Of a stretch of 64,000 bases of DNA, positions 41,269 to 49,646 are shown piece by piece. Each line of letters begins with the position of its first letter. The stretch's first letter is position 1. The DNA is from a virus: the IMG/VR virus record IMGVR_UViG_3300008113_004623, positions 36,503 to 100,502 of that record; one strand, 5' to 3'. The notes beneath the pieces were generated by a model. That model did not search any database and was not told the origin of the DNA. It worked only from the letters and a program-made list of their open reading frames with translations. Made by a program: the position numbers and the translations under genes.

Positions 41269-42245
41269 CAGATTTTAGGCAAAGTTATATCTCTGACACC
41301 ATTATTCAAATAGTCTTCCATACGATAATCCCATAGGTCATTTTCTGTATGCCACTTAACCCTATCTATGGCTTGTTTAAAGCCCTCGTATTCAACTGTA
41401 ATCTTCTTACCACCTACTTCTCCAAACTTTAATACTTCGTCTGGTACGCGGAAAACTAGGGGGTTTTCTGGCTTGGTTTGGTTAACTACAATAAACTTGA
41501 AGTCACCAAGTGTTTCGCATTCAAACTTGTCTAACATAGTTTTTAATCCATAACTATAGAAAGCTGCTTGAATATCATAACGTAAAGACCAGAAATTACC
41601 TATCCAAGAATTTAATCTATAACTAGTAGTCTTAATGTCTACAGGATAAAGAGTTTTGGTTTCTTTATCTATAATTACTAAATCGATTAGACCCTTGCAG
41701 TCAGTACCTTCATACGTAAAATAGATAGGAACTTGGTAACGAACTTCATAACGTTCAGTATTACGGAAATACTTTGCAGTAAACTTGTGCGTTAATAAAG
41801 TTTCTTTAGCTACTTGAATCTGCGTAAACTGTATTGGAGTGATAACGGTTTTGTTTTCTCCGTCTATTAAATCATAAAAGTACGCAGCACCTTCAGTCTC
41901 AAATCTTTGTTTTACTTTTTCAAAAGTGTCGCGTTTGAATCCCGCTTCTTGATAAGCAATTTCTTCTGCATCTGGATTACTTCTGTGTACAAATAAACTC
42001 CATACATAATCACCCATTTGTCCTGTAGGTCTTTCTACAGTACCGATGTGGAATTGTTCAAAGAATACGTCTTCATTTTGTGTTAGGAGAATATCTACAC
42101 CATCTCCTATAATCATGTTAACTTTAGGTTCGTCAAACTCGCTGTCTGAACTATCTTCTAGATAGTTAGAAGGGTCAATTAAAATCTTCTTCAGCTTACT
42201 TTGGCTGAGAGCGTTACTTTGTAAATATTTTTCGTCGGTAATCAT
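41268..42245 (-). CDS. RecB-like PD-(D/E)XK exonuclease
   Basis: This protein has 325 residues. GLIDLVIID (D188) and VDIKTTS (D203-I-K205), followed by YDIQAAFYSYG (Q226), give the complete PD-(D/E)XK core of a RecB/YqaJ/Cas4-like exonuclease. It starts ITDEKYLQSNALSQSKLKKI, a pattern common in phage exonucleases that act with an annealing protein. Sak4- and SSB-type genes elsewhere in the arm could be partners in recombination-dependent replication. Confidence 0.85.
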   Translation of the reverse strand: MITDEKYLQSNALSQSKLKKILIDPSNYLEDSSDSEFDEPKVNMIIGDGVDILLTQNEDVFFEQFHIGTVERPTGQMGDYVWSLFVHRSNPDAEEIAYQEAGFKRDTFEKVKQRFETEGAAYFYDLIDGENKTVITPIQFTQIQVAKETLLTHKFTAKYFRNTERYEVRYQVPIYFTYEGTDCKGLIDLVIIDKETKTLYPVDIKTTSYRLNSWIGNFWSLRYDIQAAFYSYGLKTMLDKFECETLGDFKFIVVNQTKPENPLVFRVPDEVLKFGEVGGKKITVEYEGFKQAIDRVKWHTENDLWDYRMEDYLNNGVRDITLPKI

Positions 42246-42426
42246 TCTTAATTGTAATTAAAATTGTGAAATACAACCATCCAATATGTAAATTGATAGA
42301 TTGGTTAACTGTTCTAGACCATGCTATTAAAGGTACAAAATAAAAATACACATATGGTGTATTTCTTTGTCCTGTTTTTTTTCTAAAGAAATTATAAAAC
42401 TTTATTTTCACCTTTTCTGTCATCAT
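42214..42426 (-). CDS. Small probable membrane protein, unknown
   Basis: This protein has 70 residues from two adjacent Met codons (42426 or 42423). It fills a gap of about 145 bases that otherwise has no gene, and overlaps the preceding gene by 35 bases and the exonuclease by 32. Residues about 24-35 and 44-58 (VYFYFVPLIAWS, HIGWLYFTILITI) are hydrophobic. The composition looks like protein rather than random frame, but the call rests on this alone. Confidence 0.45.
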   Translation of the reverse strand: MMTEKVKIKFYNFFRKKTGQRNTPYVYFYFVPLIAWSRTVNQSINLHIGWLYFTILITIKNDYRRKIFTK

Positions 42427-42871
42427 AATGGGGTTTTTCTCTTAGAATATACTCAAGAAACATTGTATTACACATTACGTGGCTGATGTGGCGACATCCT
42501 GATTCAGGATCTACATCTTCACCTCGTAAGAAAGCAAACAAATGGCGCATTAAAGACTCACTTACTTGAGTTACGGGCATACCTTTCTTCCAGTTGTCTT
42601 TGGCGTATTTTCTAGCACCATACTCTAGAACGTGTACTAGTCCTTCAAGCGAATCAAAATCTACTAACGACCACTGAGGCTTGCCGTTGTTGTAGCGTAG
42701 AGCTTGTTCCATTTGATTAGTAATTTTCATAGAATCTTTAATACCGTCAATCTGTTCTTGTGTCAAATGGCCCTCTATTTTGAAGGCTTCTTGTTTGTCT
42801 CTTTCTTTTAGTGCCTTCTCGAAGTCATCAACTACTTGGGCAATTTCTTTTTTAATCTCGTTGTTTTCCAT
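42392..42871 (-). CDS. dATP/dGTP diphosphohydrolase-like protein (DUF5664)
   Basis: This protein has 159 residues from the ATG at 42871 (a TTG at 42877 is weaker). The region YNNGKPQWSLVDFD, EYGARKYAKDNW, MRHLFAFLRGEDVDPESGCRHISHVMCN is the DUF5664 pattern: EYG-KY-NW, RH-f-G, and H-x-x-H-V-xCN all-alpha metal-binding motifs. DUF5664 proteins are thought to hydrolyse dATP/dGTP to monophosphates, like MazZ in Z-genome phages. The N-terminus is a charged coil. Whether it adjusts pools or supports base modification is unknown. Confidence 0.75.
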   Translation of the reverse strand: MENNEIKKEIAQVVDDFEKALKERDKQEAFKIEGHLTQEQIDGIKDSMKITNQMEQALRYNNGKPQWSLVDFDSLEGLVHVLEYGARKYAKDNWKKGMPVTQVSESLMRHLFAFLRGEDVDPESGCRHISHVMCNTMFLEYILREKPHYDDRKGENKVL

Positions 42872-43322
42872 ATTCAATTTCTTTGTTTGGTTCTGGTATT
42901 TCTACTCCCAGCATATCTCTAGCAAAGTCCATTACATCTTGTATAAACCGATTGATTTCGGACTTCTTAGCTTTAGATAAAGACATAGGCACTTTTTTAA
43001 ACTCTCCTTCAAATAAAATTTCTTCATAAAGAAAAAGACTTTTTAGGATAGTCATTACATCGTCTTTGGTCATTGTAGTTCCTTCTAGTTCTTCTAGTTG
43101 TTCTTTAACAATAGGAAGTACAACGCCAAAAAAGTATGCTAATTGTGGGATTGTTTTCTTTGCATCAATCCGCGTAAAACAAATCTCAACATCAATTTCA
43201 GGATCACCCATCATCAATTCTAAGTAGTAGGCTTGTAACAATTCCCTATCAACTTTAAGATGAATAGTGCCGTCAATGTTTTTGCTAAGTTTTCCTGGCA
43301 AATAAATTCTATTTATTGACAT
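42852..43322 (-). CDS. NinB-like recombination protein candidate
   Basis: This protein has 156 residues. The pattern KTIPQLAYFFGVVLPIVKEQ, then TILKSLFL, then MSLSKAKKSEINRFIQDVMDFARDMLGVEIPEP resembles lambda NinB/Orf family proteins, especially the Q-x-A-Y-x-x-G-V-x-x-P block and the C-terminal LGV-IP-P block. NinB binds ssDNA and aids RecA-independent recombination. Similarity is from motif layout, so moderate. It overlaps neighbours on both sides by 14-20 bases. Confidence 0.45.
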   Translation of the reverse strand: MSINRIYLPGKLSKNIDGTIHLKVDRELLQAYYLELMMGDPEIDVEICFTRIDAKKTIPQLAYFFGVVLPIVKEQLEELEGTTMTKDDVMTILKSLFLYEEILFEGEFKKVPMSLSKAKKSEINRFIQDVMDFARDMLGVEIPEPNKEIEYGKQRD

Positions 43323-43611
43323 CTTTATCCGTGTTTAATTTTTCTACTTTTTCTACTCTTTCTAATTGTTCCAATAGTTTAAAGGCTAGCTCTTCTTCTT
43401 CATTAATGAGTTTGTCTTCTCGCAATCTGCGCTTAAAGGCATCGTCAATTTTTTTAATAAAATAAGAATTAGCTGCTTTAGCATCGTTGGCTGCTTTTTT
43501 AAGTTCTGGATTAAGAAACTCTCTAATCCACTGATATTGGATATTCAGGGCCCGTGCTAACACATAGGCCCTTCTTATATCCTTTAGTTTTTGTTCTTCA
43601 CTTAAACTCAT
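43309..43611 (-). CDS. Small helical protein, unknown
   Basis: This protein has 100 residues, Lys/Glu-rich and almost entirely helical (LNPEL-type linkers, DDAFKRRLRED, EEELAFKLLEQLERVE), possibly a DNA-binding or coiled-coil accessory protein. It overlaps the NinB-like gene and shares a TAATG with the next upstream gene. No family recognised. Confidence 0.6.
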   Translation of the reverse strand: MSLSEEQKLKDIRRAYVLARALNIQYQWIREFLNPELKKAANDAKAANSYFIKKIDDAFKRRLREDKLINEEEELAFKLLEQLERVEKVEKLNTDKDVNK

Positions 43612-44267
43612 TAGGGGGTTGGAACGTTTTTAAACTCCTTAAATGCTTCTTCAAGTGTTTGTATTTCACTAGGTGTTAGTTCCCAATCTACTTCCTTGAA
43701 GTCAGCAAATATAGCATCTAAACTATCATAAACTCCGTCACTTATCCACACTATAATATCCTCCCAAAAAACTTCAGGATTATTTTTTGCTAAGTGCGCT
43801 CTATAAGTTGCAGGTATGTGTTGCATCATTCCAGCTTCGTTCATTTCAAAGTCTCCTGCAAAGTTCATCCCTGGCTCTGAGTAGAAACCCGAAGCGTTAA
43901 GTTTATAAAACTTACAGATTTTTACAAAGAAAGGCAGCATAGGGCTCCAAGCACTATCTCCCCACATCTGTAAAGTGTCTTCATCAAAACTCCAGTAAGG
44001 TTCGAACCACTTACTTCCGTACTTCTCATACACATCTTCACTAGAGTCCGCCCAATTATCTGCTTTTTTAAATAGGATAAAGTGGTAATTTGCACCATTT
44101 AACCATAGAGAATTTTCGTCTGAAACTGTAGTCGGTATTGGAAGTCCTTGGTCCGTGTATGCTTCTTTGAGGCGATTTTCTTGTGCTTTTTGTAAACGTT
44201 TTTCGAGTTTTTTTAGTTGCTCCACATCACCTGTGAAAGTGATGGAGTTGTAACAATAATTTGCCAT
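43611..44267 (-). CDS. Api92-like protein with ferredoxin-like domain
   Basis: This protein has 218 residues. It starts MANYCYNSITFTGDVEQLKKLEKRL, which fits the N-terminal pattern of Api92/DUF1281-type phage and plasmid proteins (ferredoxin-fold), followed by YEKYGSKWFEP ... WSPMLPF and FAGDF. A role in host interaction or regulation is unproven. Its stop overlaps the 43309 gene's start and its start overlaps the 44267 gene's stop, both as TAATG, so a translationally coupled cluster is likely. Confidence 0.6.
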   Translation of the reverse strand: MANYCYNSITFTGDVEQLKKLEKRLQKAQENRLKEAYTDQGLPIPTTVSDENSLWLNGANYHFILFKKADNWADSSEDVYEKYGSKWFEPYWSFDEDTLQMWGDSAWSPMLPFFVKICKFYKLNASGFYSEPGMNFAGDFEMNEAGMMQHIPATYRAHLAKNNPEVFWEDIIVWISDGVYDSLDAIFADFKEVDWELTPSEIQTLEEAFKEFKNVPTP

Positions 44268-44659
44268 TAAATAATTCTTTTGTTAGTTGGTTTAATTTGT
44301 GGAGGTTTAGGAGGCTTAGGTGGTTTAGGTCGCTTAAATTCTTCTGCGTTCCTGGTTTCCTGCCTAACTGCTTCTCTCCGTTCTTGTCTTTCTTCCCATA
44401 CCTTACCTCGTAAGTCGGGATTGTGTTCCTGTAACTTTCTACGAGTTCTAGTAATAAGGTCAGAAGAAACCAGTTCATTTCGACCTAGTGCTTTTAAAAA
44501 TTCTTCAGCAGTTTTACCTTTTACAAGGTCTGCTTGAAAGTAATAATAATAATTAGCGACTAGTTTGCTGTCTTCATCCCTGGTTTCTGGTCTTTCCCTT
44601 AATAGTTTTTCTACGTTGTCAGTTACACTTCCGTTAAAATAATCAGAACTGTTACTCAC
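44267..44659 (-). CDS. Unknown protein with Pro/Lys-rich C-terminal tail
   Basis: This protein has 130 residues. A helical N-terminus (about 1-85, with charged helices like EERQERREAVRQE) is followed by a Pro-Lys repeat (KPPKPPKPPQ), a flexible basic tail. It begins three bases after the upstream stop and shares a TAATG with the Api92-like gene. No fold recognised; a nucleic-acid-binding adaptor is possible. Confidence 0.55.
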   Translation of the reverse strand: MSNSSDYFNGSVTDNVEKLLRERPETRDEDSKLVANYYYYFQADLVKGKTAEEFLKALGRNELVSSDLITRTRRKLQEHNPDLRGKVWEERQERREAVRQETRNAEEFKRPKPPKPPKPPQIKPTNKRII

Positions 44660-44662
44660 AAA

Positions 44663-45214
44663 TTATTCTGCTGCGTATCCAAAGAAATAATAAGCACCTG
44701 GTTTTTGGTTCTTATCGTGTTTAAACTTAATTCTAGCTACAACAGGACTACAAGACACCAATACACGCTCCATAATAACAGTTGTGTTCTCTTGAGTCTT
44801 TTCTGTGTAGGCACGAGCCAACTTAACAGCTTCTGTTTTGTTGTCACTGCTAGCGATTTTCTTTCCTCTAGGGTCAAGTACAAAGTACATAAGTTCCCAT
44901 TTCTTAGTTCCAGGAACTACGACTTGCTCTACCTGAGATTTTACTTTTAGTTTGTTTTGGATAGGATCTACAATGCAAACGCCAAATGCAGGACCCCATT
45001 TACTCGCGTCTTCTATTTTCTCGTCAATAAACTCGTCAATAGTTAACCCGCTTTTACGGAACTCAGAAGTTATATCTCTAAATCCTTGAGTAGTACTGAT
45101 AGTACCATTGTAGCTGTCGTGGCCATGTTCTTGTGTTGCATCTTCTACAAGTTGGTTGTAAGCCTCTCTCATAGAGTAGGCTCTTGTCTTATTGATAAAT
45201 TGTGTTGCTCCCAT
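44663..45214 (-). CDS. Unknown phage protein with GHDSYNGTI motif
   Basis: This protein has 183 residues. Starting MGATQFINKTRAYSMREAYN, it contains EHGHDSYNGTIST and later beta-strand-rich sections (KLKVKSQVEQVVVPGT). The H-G-H-D-x-Y-N-G-T-I pattern resembles uncharacterised proteins I recall from large phages, with no activity known to me. His/Asp could be catalytic or metal-binding. No signal peptide. Confidence 0.6.
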   Translation of the reverse strand: MGATQFINKTRAYSMREAYNQLVEDATQEHGHDSYNGTISTTQGFRDITSEFRKSGLTIDEFIDEKIEDASKWGPAFGVCIVDPIQNKLKVKSQVEQVVVPGTKKWELMYFVLDPRGKKIASSDNKTEAVKLARAYTEKTQENTTVIMERVLVSCSPVVARIKFKHDKNQKPGAYYFFGYAAE

Positions 45215-45224
45215 TTTGTTGTTT

Positions 45225-45743
45225 TTAGTTGTTAAAAATTTTTAATACGTTTTGTGCAAAAAGAATTAATTCTTCTTTAGTTGCATTATTTTTCATGCTA
45301 TTTGCTTTTTTGGACATAACCCAAATATTTCCAGGAACATACCCTTTTGTTGGATCTATTCTATCGACAGAGTGAGTATACTCATAGTTATCTTTTGTTC
45401 CTGGAACTAGTTTACATCCTAATAAAGGACACACGTCTACGTAAGGAATATCTTCTATAGTTAAGTTAAATTCAATTCCTCTAGTTTTTGCCCTTCCTCG
45501 AATTTGGCAGATTAATTTTTTTCTGTAGTCTTGTTGTCTTCTTAGCTCTCGTTTTCTTGTTCGCAGTTCTTCTCCTTTAATACTGCGCAAATGTTGCATA
45601 TACTTAGCTGCTTTATCTCTATTAGCTTCTCTGTATATTAAGTGACAATTTTTGCAGTTATAAGTATATCCGTCTTTAGTTGTTTTAGTTTCATAAAATT
45701 CAGAAAGGTCTTTCTCAATTTTACATTTAGTACATACTTTCAT
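45225..45743 (-). CDS. HNH endonuclease (endonuclease VII-like), probably a free-standing homing enzyme
   Basis: This protein has 172 residues. An N-terminal zinc ribbon (CTKCKIEKD ... CKNC) is followed by a Lys/Arg-rich helical linker and then CPLLGCKL ... SVDRIDPTKGYVPGNIWVMS with a closing NSMKN, the pattern of the HNH/His-Me fold. It sits between the DNA polymerase gene and an unrelated protein, with its own promoter-like element. Such stand-alone HNH genes are usually homing endonucleases. A role in branched-DNA resolution like T4 endonuclease VII is an alternative. Confidence 0.8.
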   Translation of the reverse strand: MKVCTKCKIEKDLSEFYETKTTKDGYTYNCKNCHLIYREANRDKAAKYMQHLRSIKGEELRTRKRELRRQQDYRKKLICQIRGRAKTRGIEFNLTIEDIPYVDVCPLLGCKLVPGTKDNYEYTHSVDRIDPTKGYVPGNIWVMSKKANSMKNNATKEELILFAQNVLKIFNN

Positions 45744-45747
45744 AAGT

Positions 45748-45755
45748 CAAATATA
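45748..45755 (-). promoter_or_regulatory. Bacteroidota-type -7 promoter close to a start codon
   Basis: On the minus strand TATATTTG is followed by ACTT and then the ATG of the HNH gene (45743). A transcription start 4-5 bases past the motif would fall at or next to the ATG, giving a nearly leaderless mRNA. Confidence 0.55.
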
Positions 45756-45792
45756 CATAAATTTAAACTATCCAACAATAGCTTAGGATAAT

Positions 45793-47793
45793 TTATTTTT
45801 TCCAATACGAACTAATAGAGGGATCTGCTTTTAATTTTACTCTTTTACAAAAAATTTCTCCTGCCTTTTCCATACTTGTTTGTAAAGCTTTGGCTACTTC
45901 ATCTGCAATACTACTGGGACACTCTACTAAGTATTCGTCATGTACAGCGTTGATTAATTTTACAGTAAAAAGTAAATTTTCAGAAACTAAATAGTTTTCA
46001 AAAAAATAAACTCCAGCAAGTTTTGTGATTTCTGCACTTTCTCCTTGTATCGGGAAATTAAGGGACATACGTTCAATCTCACCTTTCTTTGTGTAGTATC
46101 GAGAGATTTGATCTTTCATCTTCGAGTACGTCACGGTGCGCTGAGCTTTATGTTTCTTGTAGTCATCCCAAAATCCTGGCGTTTCAATTGCTTTCTTGGC
46201 TTCTAGGAAGTCTTCGTAATAATCTACATAAGATTTCTTTCCTGTTACCTTAGAGATAAGTACGAATCCATTCTGTACGCCAAACTTTTTGACTTCCTCG
46301 AAATATGTTTTAAGTCCAGGAAAAGCCTGAAAGTACGCTTCATAAATTTTGTTACCCTCTTCTAAACTAATACCTAAGTTTTCTGCGATGGTAATACCTT
46401 GACCACCGTAATTAATAGCAAAACCCGCAGACTTTGCAGCTTGACGTTTGTCCTTGTGCTTAGATTTAATTTCATCTAATGTTAAACCTTCTAATTCAGG
46501 ATACATCTTGCTGGCCACGAAGCTGTGCATATCACCTAATCCCTGGTCGTAAAACTGTAGTAAGTTAGGATCAAGACATTTGTTTACTAGAACAATCTGT
46601 TCCTGACCTGAATAGTCACACCCGATAATGACATTACCTTCTTCGGCTACGAAGCAACTTCTTGTTTCTTCATCGCTAGGAATGTTCTGGAGATTAGGAT
46701 AAGCCGTTCCTGTGGCTTTATCTTTTCCTCCGCTAGACAACCTACCAGTGTTCATTAACTGTTTGTACTGAGTGTGAATCCTACCGCTTACGGGGTTGAT
46801 TAGTTTAATAAAGTTCTCGCCATAAGTACCCAAGTCTTTTTGTGCTTGCTTATAGCGTAGATAAGTTTCTATAATTGGAAACTTCTTAACGAACTTGGAT
46901 AAGTGTCCTGCTTCTATTGTTTCTTTAGTTTCTCCTTTTTCTGTTACGGAGGTATCTACACCTAAAGCTTTATAGAACTGGACTACTTGCGTTGAAGAGT
47001 TCCAATTGATTGTGGTTTTTAAACTTGAAGAAAACAAGTCTGCCTGATAATTAATGAACTTACTCATCTTATTATCTATTACAAACTGATTTAGCGCATC
47101 TTCTGTTTCTTCTAGCTCTTTTCTAACTCGAGCCATCTTACTACGCCACTTACCTTCATCTAGTTTAATACCGCAGTACTCGATATAAGCAAGTGCTTTT
47201 ACGAATCTGTTATCTAATTCAATCGAGTTTAGTGATCCTTGTTTTTCTAGTATGCCAAGCTGAATGTCTTTAATTTGATGTAAGTAAGTTACATCCAGCG
47301 CAGAGTAGAGTACGAAAGGAACCGTGAACCTGCCGTTGATATTCGCCCGTTCAGACTTATCTAAAATAACTCCTAGATGTCTATACACGGTATCTGCTAG
47401 ACTAGAACGATGCGAGTTTATACCCAAACGGGTTGTTTTCTCAGCTAAGAACGTATCATATACCTTAGAGGGTATGATTCTTTCGTGATATAAGAAACGT
47501 AAGTCGAACTTCAAGTTATGACCAATAATAGGCTTGGTCTCTAGTAGTTCTTTAAAGTACTGGATATCTACGCTGGTAACGTCAATTACAAATTGATGTT
47601 TAGCGTCGCCTAACTGAATAGTAATTATGTCCGAAGTATAAGGATCTAATCCTAAAGTCTCGGAGTCATAACCTATCCAATCTAATTTATCCAGATATTC
47701 AAGTGCGTGATTAACTCCACAACAGATAATCTCAGGGTGCTTACCTTGAATGGCAGCTATGTTTTCTTTACTTGTTGAAACAAATCCTATCAT
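45793..47793 (-). CDS. Family A DNA polymerase with DEDD 3'-5' exonuclease
   Basis: This protein has 666 residues. The exonuclease motif is YDSETLGLD with D43 and E45. Polymerase motif A is GCDYSGQEQI with catalytic D393; motif B is RQAAKSAGFAINYGG; motif C is HDE with D619 (VHDEY). It has the order exonuclease then polymerase, without an N-terminal 5' nuclease, as in T7-like and crAss-like replicative polymerases. It is the main replication enzyme of this phage and shares a leftward operon with NinG-like and HNH genes. Motif A has an unusual Gly-Gln in place of the common Gln-Ile. Confidence 0.93.
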   Translation of the reverse strand: MIGFVSTSKENIAAIQGKHPEIICCGVNHALEYLDKLDWIGYDSETLGLDPYTSDIITIQLGDAKHQFVIDVTSVDIQYFKELLETKPIIGHNLKFDLRFLYHERIIPSKVYDTFLAEKTTRLGINSHRSSLADTVYRHLGVILDKSERANINGRFTVPFVLYSALDVTYLHQIKDIQLGILEKQGSLNSIELDNRFVKALAYIEYCGIKLDEGKWRSKMARVRKELEETEDALNQFVIDNKMSKFINYQADLFSSSLKTTINWNSSTQVVQFYKALGVDTSVTEKGETKETIEAGHLSKFVKKFPIIETYLRYKQAQKDLGTYGENFIKLINPVSGRIHTQYKQLMNTGRLSSGGKDKATGTAYPNLQNIPSDEETRSCFVAEEGNVIIGCDYSGQEQIVLVNKCLDPNLLQFYDQGLGDMHSFVASKMYPELEGLTLDEIKSKHKDKRQAAKSAGFAINYGGQGITIAENLGISLEEGNKIYEAYFQAFPGLKTYFEEVKKFGVQNGFVLISKVTGKKSYVDYYEDFLEAKKAIETPGFWDDYKKHKAQRTVTYSKMKDQISRYYTKKGEIERMSLNFPIQGESAEITKLAGVYFFENYLVSENLLFTVKLINAVHDEYLVECPSSIADEVAKALQTSMEKAGEIFCKRVKLKADPSISSYWKK

Positions 47794-47797
47794 CTTG

Positions 47798-48442
47798 TTA
47801 CTTTATAATTTTATCTACTATCACAGAATACTCATTGTAACAGATGGTTAGTATCACCTGCTTCTCACTTAAATTATAATTACCTGATTCGATTCTTTCC
47901 AAAGCATCCTTAAAGATATCATAGATTTGCCTACGATCGTTGTTGTTTAGTTTAAGGCTAGTAGTAGAAATCTCTAAAAGAGTTTCAGTCATGTCGTTAC
48001 CCCATATCTTGTTGATGGACTTACCTAAGTTCCATACGTGGTGTGGAGTGTACATGTTGCAGGTAGGACAACCAGGAAGCATATTGCGTAAATCATATCG
48101 TGTCATTGACTTTGTGCGACTAACGAAGTGACAGCATTGTAATTGCTTTCTAGGCATCTGAACCCCACAGGCATGGCATTTTTCTTCAAAGGCAGCTCTG
48201 ATTAACCAAGAAGTCATTTGGTCTAACTTAGCTTGTGTAATAGTGTCTGCTTTCTTTTTACGGACTGCTTCTCTTTTTAGTTTGGCTTTCTCTTTTGCTT
48301 GTTTCTGAACGCACACACTACATAATTTCTTAGTCTTGTTTGCGTATGGCCGTTTCCGACCACAGTCATTACAGATTGTTTCAATGACTTTCTTTTCAGG
48401 CTCTCCTTTAATGGGAACCTTTTTGGGGTTGCGTTTGAACAT
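47798..48442 (-). CDS. NinG-like recombination/HNH protein
   Basis: This protein has 214 residues from the ATG at 48442; a TTG six bases upstream is possible. Two zinc-type clusters (CNDCGRKRPYANKT ... CSVC) precede a Lys-rich helix. The C-terminal CHACG ... LQCCHFVSRTKSMTRYDLRNMLPGCPTCNM is the NinG/HNH pattern. Lambda NinG (Rap) resolves recombination intermediates. It lies four bases upstream of the DNA polymerase and begins a leftward unit with its own promoter. Confidence 0.75.
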   Translation of the reverse strand: MFKRNPKKVPIKGEPEKKVIETICNDCGRKRPYANKTKKLCSVCVQKQAKEKAKLKREAVRKKKADTITQAKLDQMTSWLIRAAFEEKCHACGVQMPRKQLQCCHFVSRTKSMTRYDLRNMLPGCPTCNMYTPHHVWNLGKSINKIWGNDMTETLLEISTTSLKLNNNDRRQIYDIFKDALERIESGNYNLSEKQVILTICYNEYSVIVDKIIK

Positions 48443-48445
48443 AAG

Positions 48446-48453
48446 CAAATATA
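48446..48453 (-). promoter_or_regulatory. Bacteroidota-type -7 promoter, leaderless layout
   Basis: TATATTTG on the minus strand is followed by CTT and then the NinG-like ATG at 48442. It lies between a terminator and the gene, the expected place for a promoter, and would start transcription at the ATG. Confidence 0.6.
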
Positions 48454-48465
48454 AATAATTAACTT

Positions 48466-48500
48466 AAAAAGTGAAAGCCCAGAATTAACTGAGCTTCCAC
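48466..48500 (-). terminator. Rho-independent terminator after the DUF932 gene
   Basis: A 12-bp stem (48471-48482 with 48489-48500, two G-U pairs) with a six-base loop and a five-T tail on the minus strand. It is followed by the promoter of the NinG/DNA polymerase unit. Confidence 0.85.
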
Positions 48501-48516
48501 ATTTTATAAATTAACT

Positions 48517-49389
48517 TTAAATGTTAACCTCTTCTACACCTACAAGATGGTAGGTCTTAGGAGGAGCCAAGAAAGTCTCTTCGATAATATCAAATGCTTT
48601 CTGGTTTGTTCTAAAGCCTACACCACTCATCAAAGCATTACGCTTAGCTTCAACATCTTTGTAAGAAATCATATGATTAGTGTAACGAGTGATTGCGTTA
48701 AATACAGCGTATGCTGTTTCTCCGTGGTTACTGTACTCAGGTACTAAGGCTGACTTAACCATAGCCAAGCGATTCTTTGTACGAGAAGTCTCGTCATCAC
48801 CGCCTATGATAGAAATCAAGAAGTCATCTGTAATAGCATCTTTAGAGATAGTAGTGTTACTCATCTCAATCATACGCTCAATCATACGCTCTTCCTGGTC
48901 TAGAGAACTCTTCATCTTTTGCATAATCTCTTGCAAACGAATGTTAGAATTAGCGGTGTGCTTGATTCTAGTCATATCTCGCATAGCTGCAAAATAAGTA
49001 TTAGCGCAAACTACTACTACATTAGTAGCACCGAAACCGATAGGCGCACTACCATCGTGACTGTTTAACGCTGTTAAGAAACGCTTAGAGTCTGAGCCAC
49101 CGATTTTTACATCAGGTAGACTAATTTGGAAATATACTTTGTGGCCGTGACCTAGCATACCTGCACGCTCAATCTTTACGTTGTTACGTCCAGCTGCTTC
49201 CATAAGAATTTCAGCCATGTGAGCGTTCTGTGTAGGAGTATACTTACTACCTACTACACCTAGACACTCTTTAGTGTCATCTCTGAAGATACCATAACCT
49301 GGTGTGATTTGTCCTTCTGGACCTAATAAAGGATGTTTAGTTACTGTCCAATCTGCTTTTGCTTGGGTTAAAATTTGTTGTACTGACAT
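48517..49389 (-). CDS. DUF932 phage/plasmid-like protein
   Basis: This protein has 290 residues. The pattern GYGIFRDDTKECLGVVGSKY-TPTQN and later SAPIGFGATNVVVVCANT is that of the DUF932 (TIGR03299) family, found in many phages and plasmids. Its exact biochemical role is not settled; it is usually near replication or recombination genes. Here it precedes Ung in the operon and is the last gene before a strong terminator. Length is near the family norm. Confidence 0.8.
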   Translation of the reverse strand: MSVQQILTQAKADWTVTKHPLLGPEGQITPGYGIFRDDTKECLGVVGSKYTPTQNAHMAEILMEAAGRNNVKIERAGMLGHGHKVYFQISLPDVKIGGSDSKRFLTALNSHDGSAPIGFGATNVVVVCANTYFAAMRDMTRIKHTANSNIRLQEIMQKMKSSLDQEERMIERMIEMSNTTISKDAITDDFLISIIGGDDETSRTKNRLAMVKSALVPEYSNHGETAYAVFNAITRYTNHMISYKDVEAKRNALMSGVGFRTNQKAFDIIEETFLAPPKTYHLVGVEEVNI

Positions 49390-49391
49390 AA

Positions 49392-49646
49392 TTAGTTGGT
49401 TTTATTTGTTGATTCTGTGATTTTACTGATTACGGTATTTCTACCTTGTGACTTTACAAAGTCTAATAAAGATTTTAATTCTTTTAACTGCCCTTGTGTA
49501 GTGCAGTAGTCATATTCAGTGCCGTTGGAAGGATTTAGCTCATCTATTCTATCGTTGATGTGCTTTAGTAAGTTAGCTCTGAAATGATAGTAGGTCATCA
49601 ATTCTTCTTTGATGATGTTATCGTTGTTATCTAGGAACTCAGCCAT
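49392..49646 (-). CDS. Small protein, unknown
   Basis: This protein has 84 residues: an acidic N-terminus (EFLDNNDNIIKEEL), then a helical region with a conserved-looking YCTTQGQLKEL. It overlaps the Ung gene's end by 16 bases. Its hydrophilic, alpha-helical character suggests a small regulatory or adaptor protein. No family recognised. Confidence 0.6.
   Translation of the reverse strand: MAEFLDNNDNIIKEELMTYYHFRANLLKHINDRIDELNPSNGTEYDYCTTQGQLKELKSLLDFVKSQGRNTVISKITESTNKTN

Noticed and set aside
44280-44537. Plus-strand Gly/Leu-rich ORF of 85 residues
   Set aside because: It is the reverse of the Pro/Lys-rich tail of the 44267 gene (Pro codons read as Gly on the other strand).
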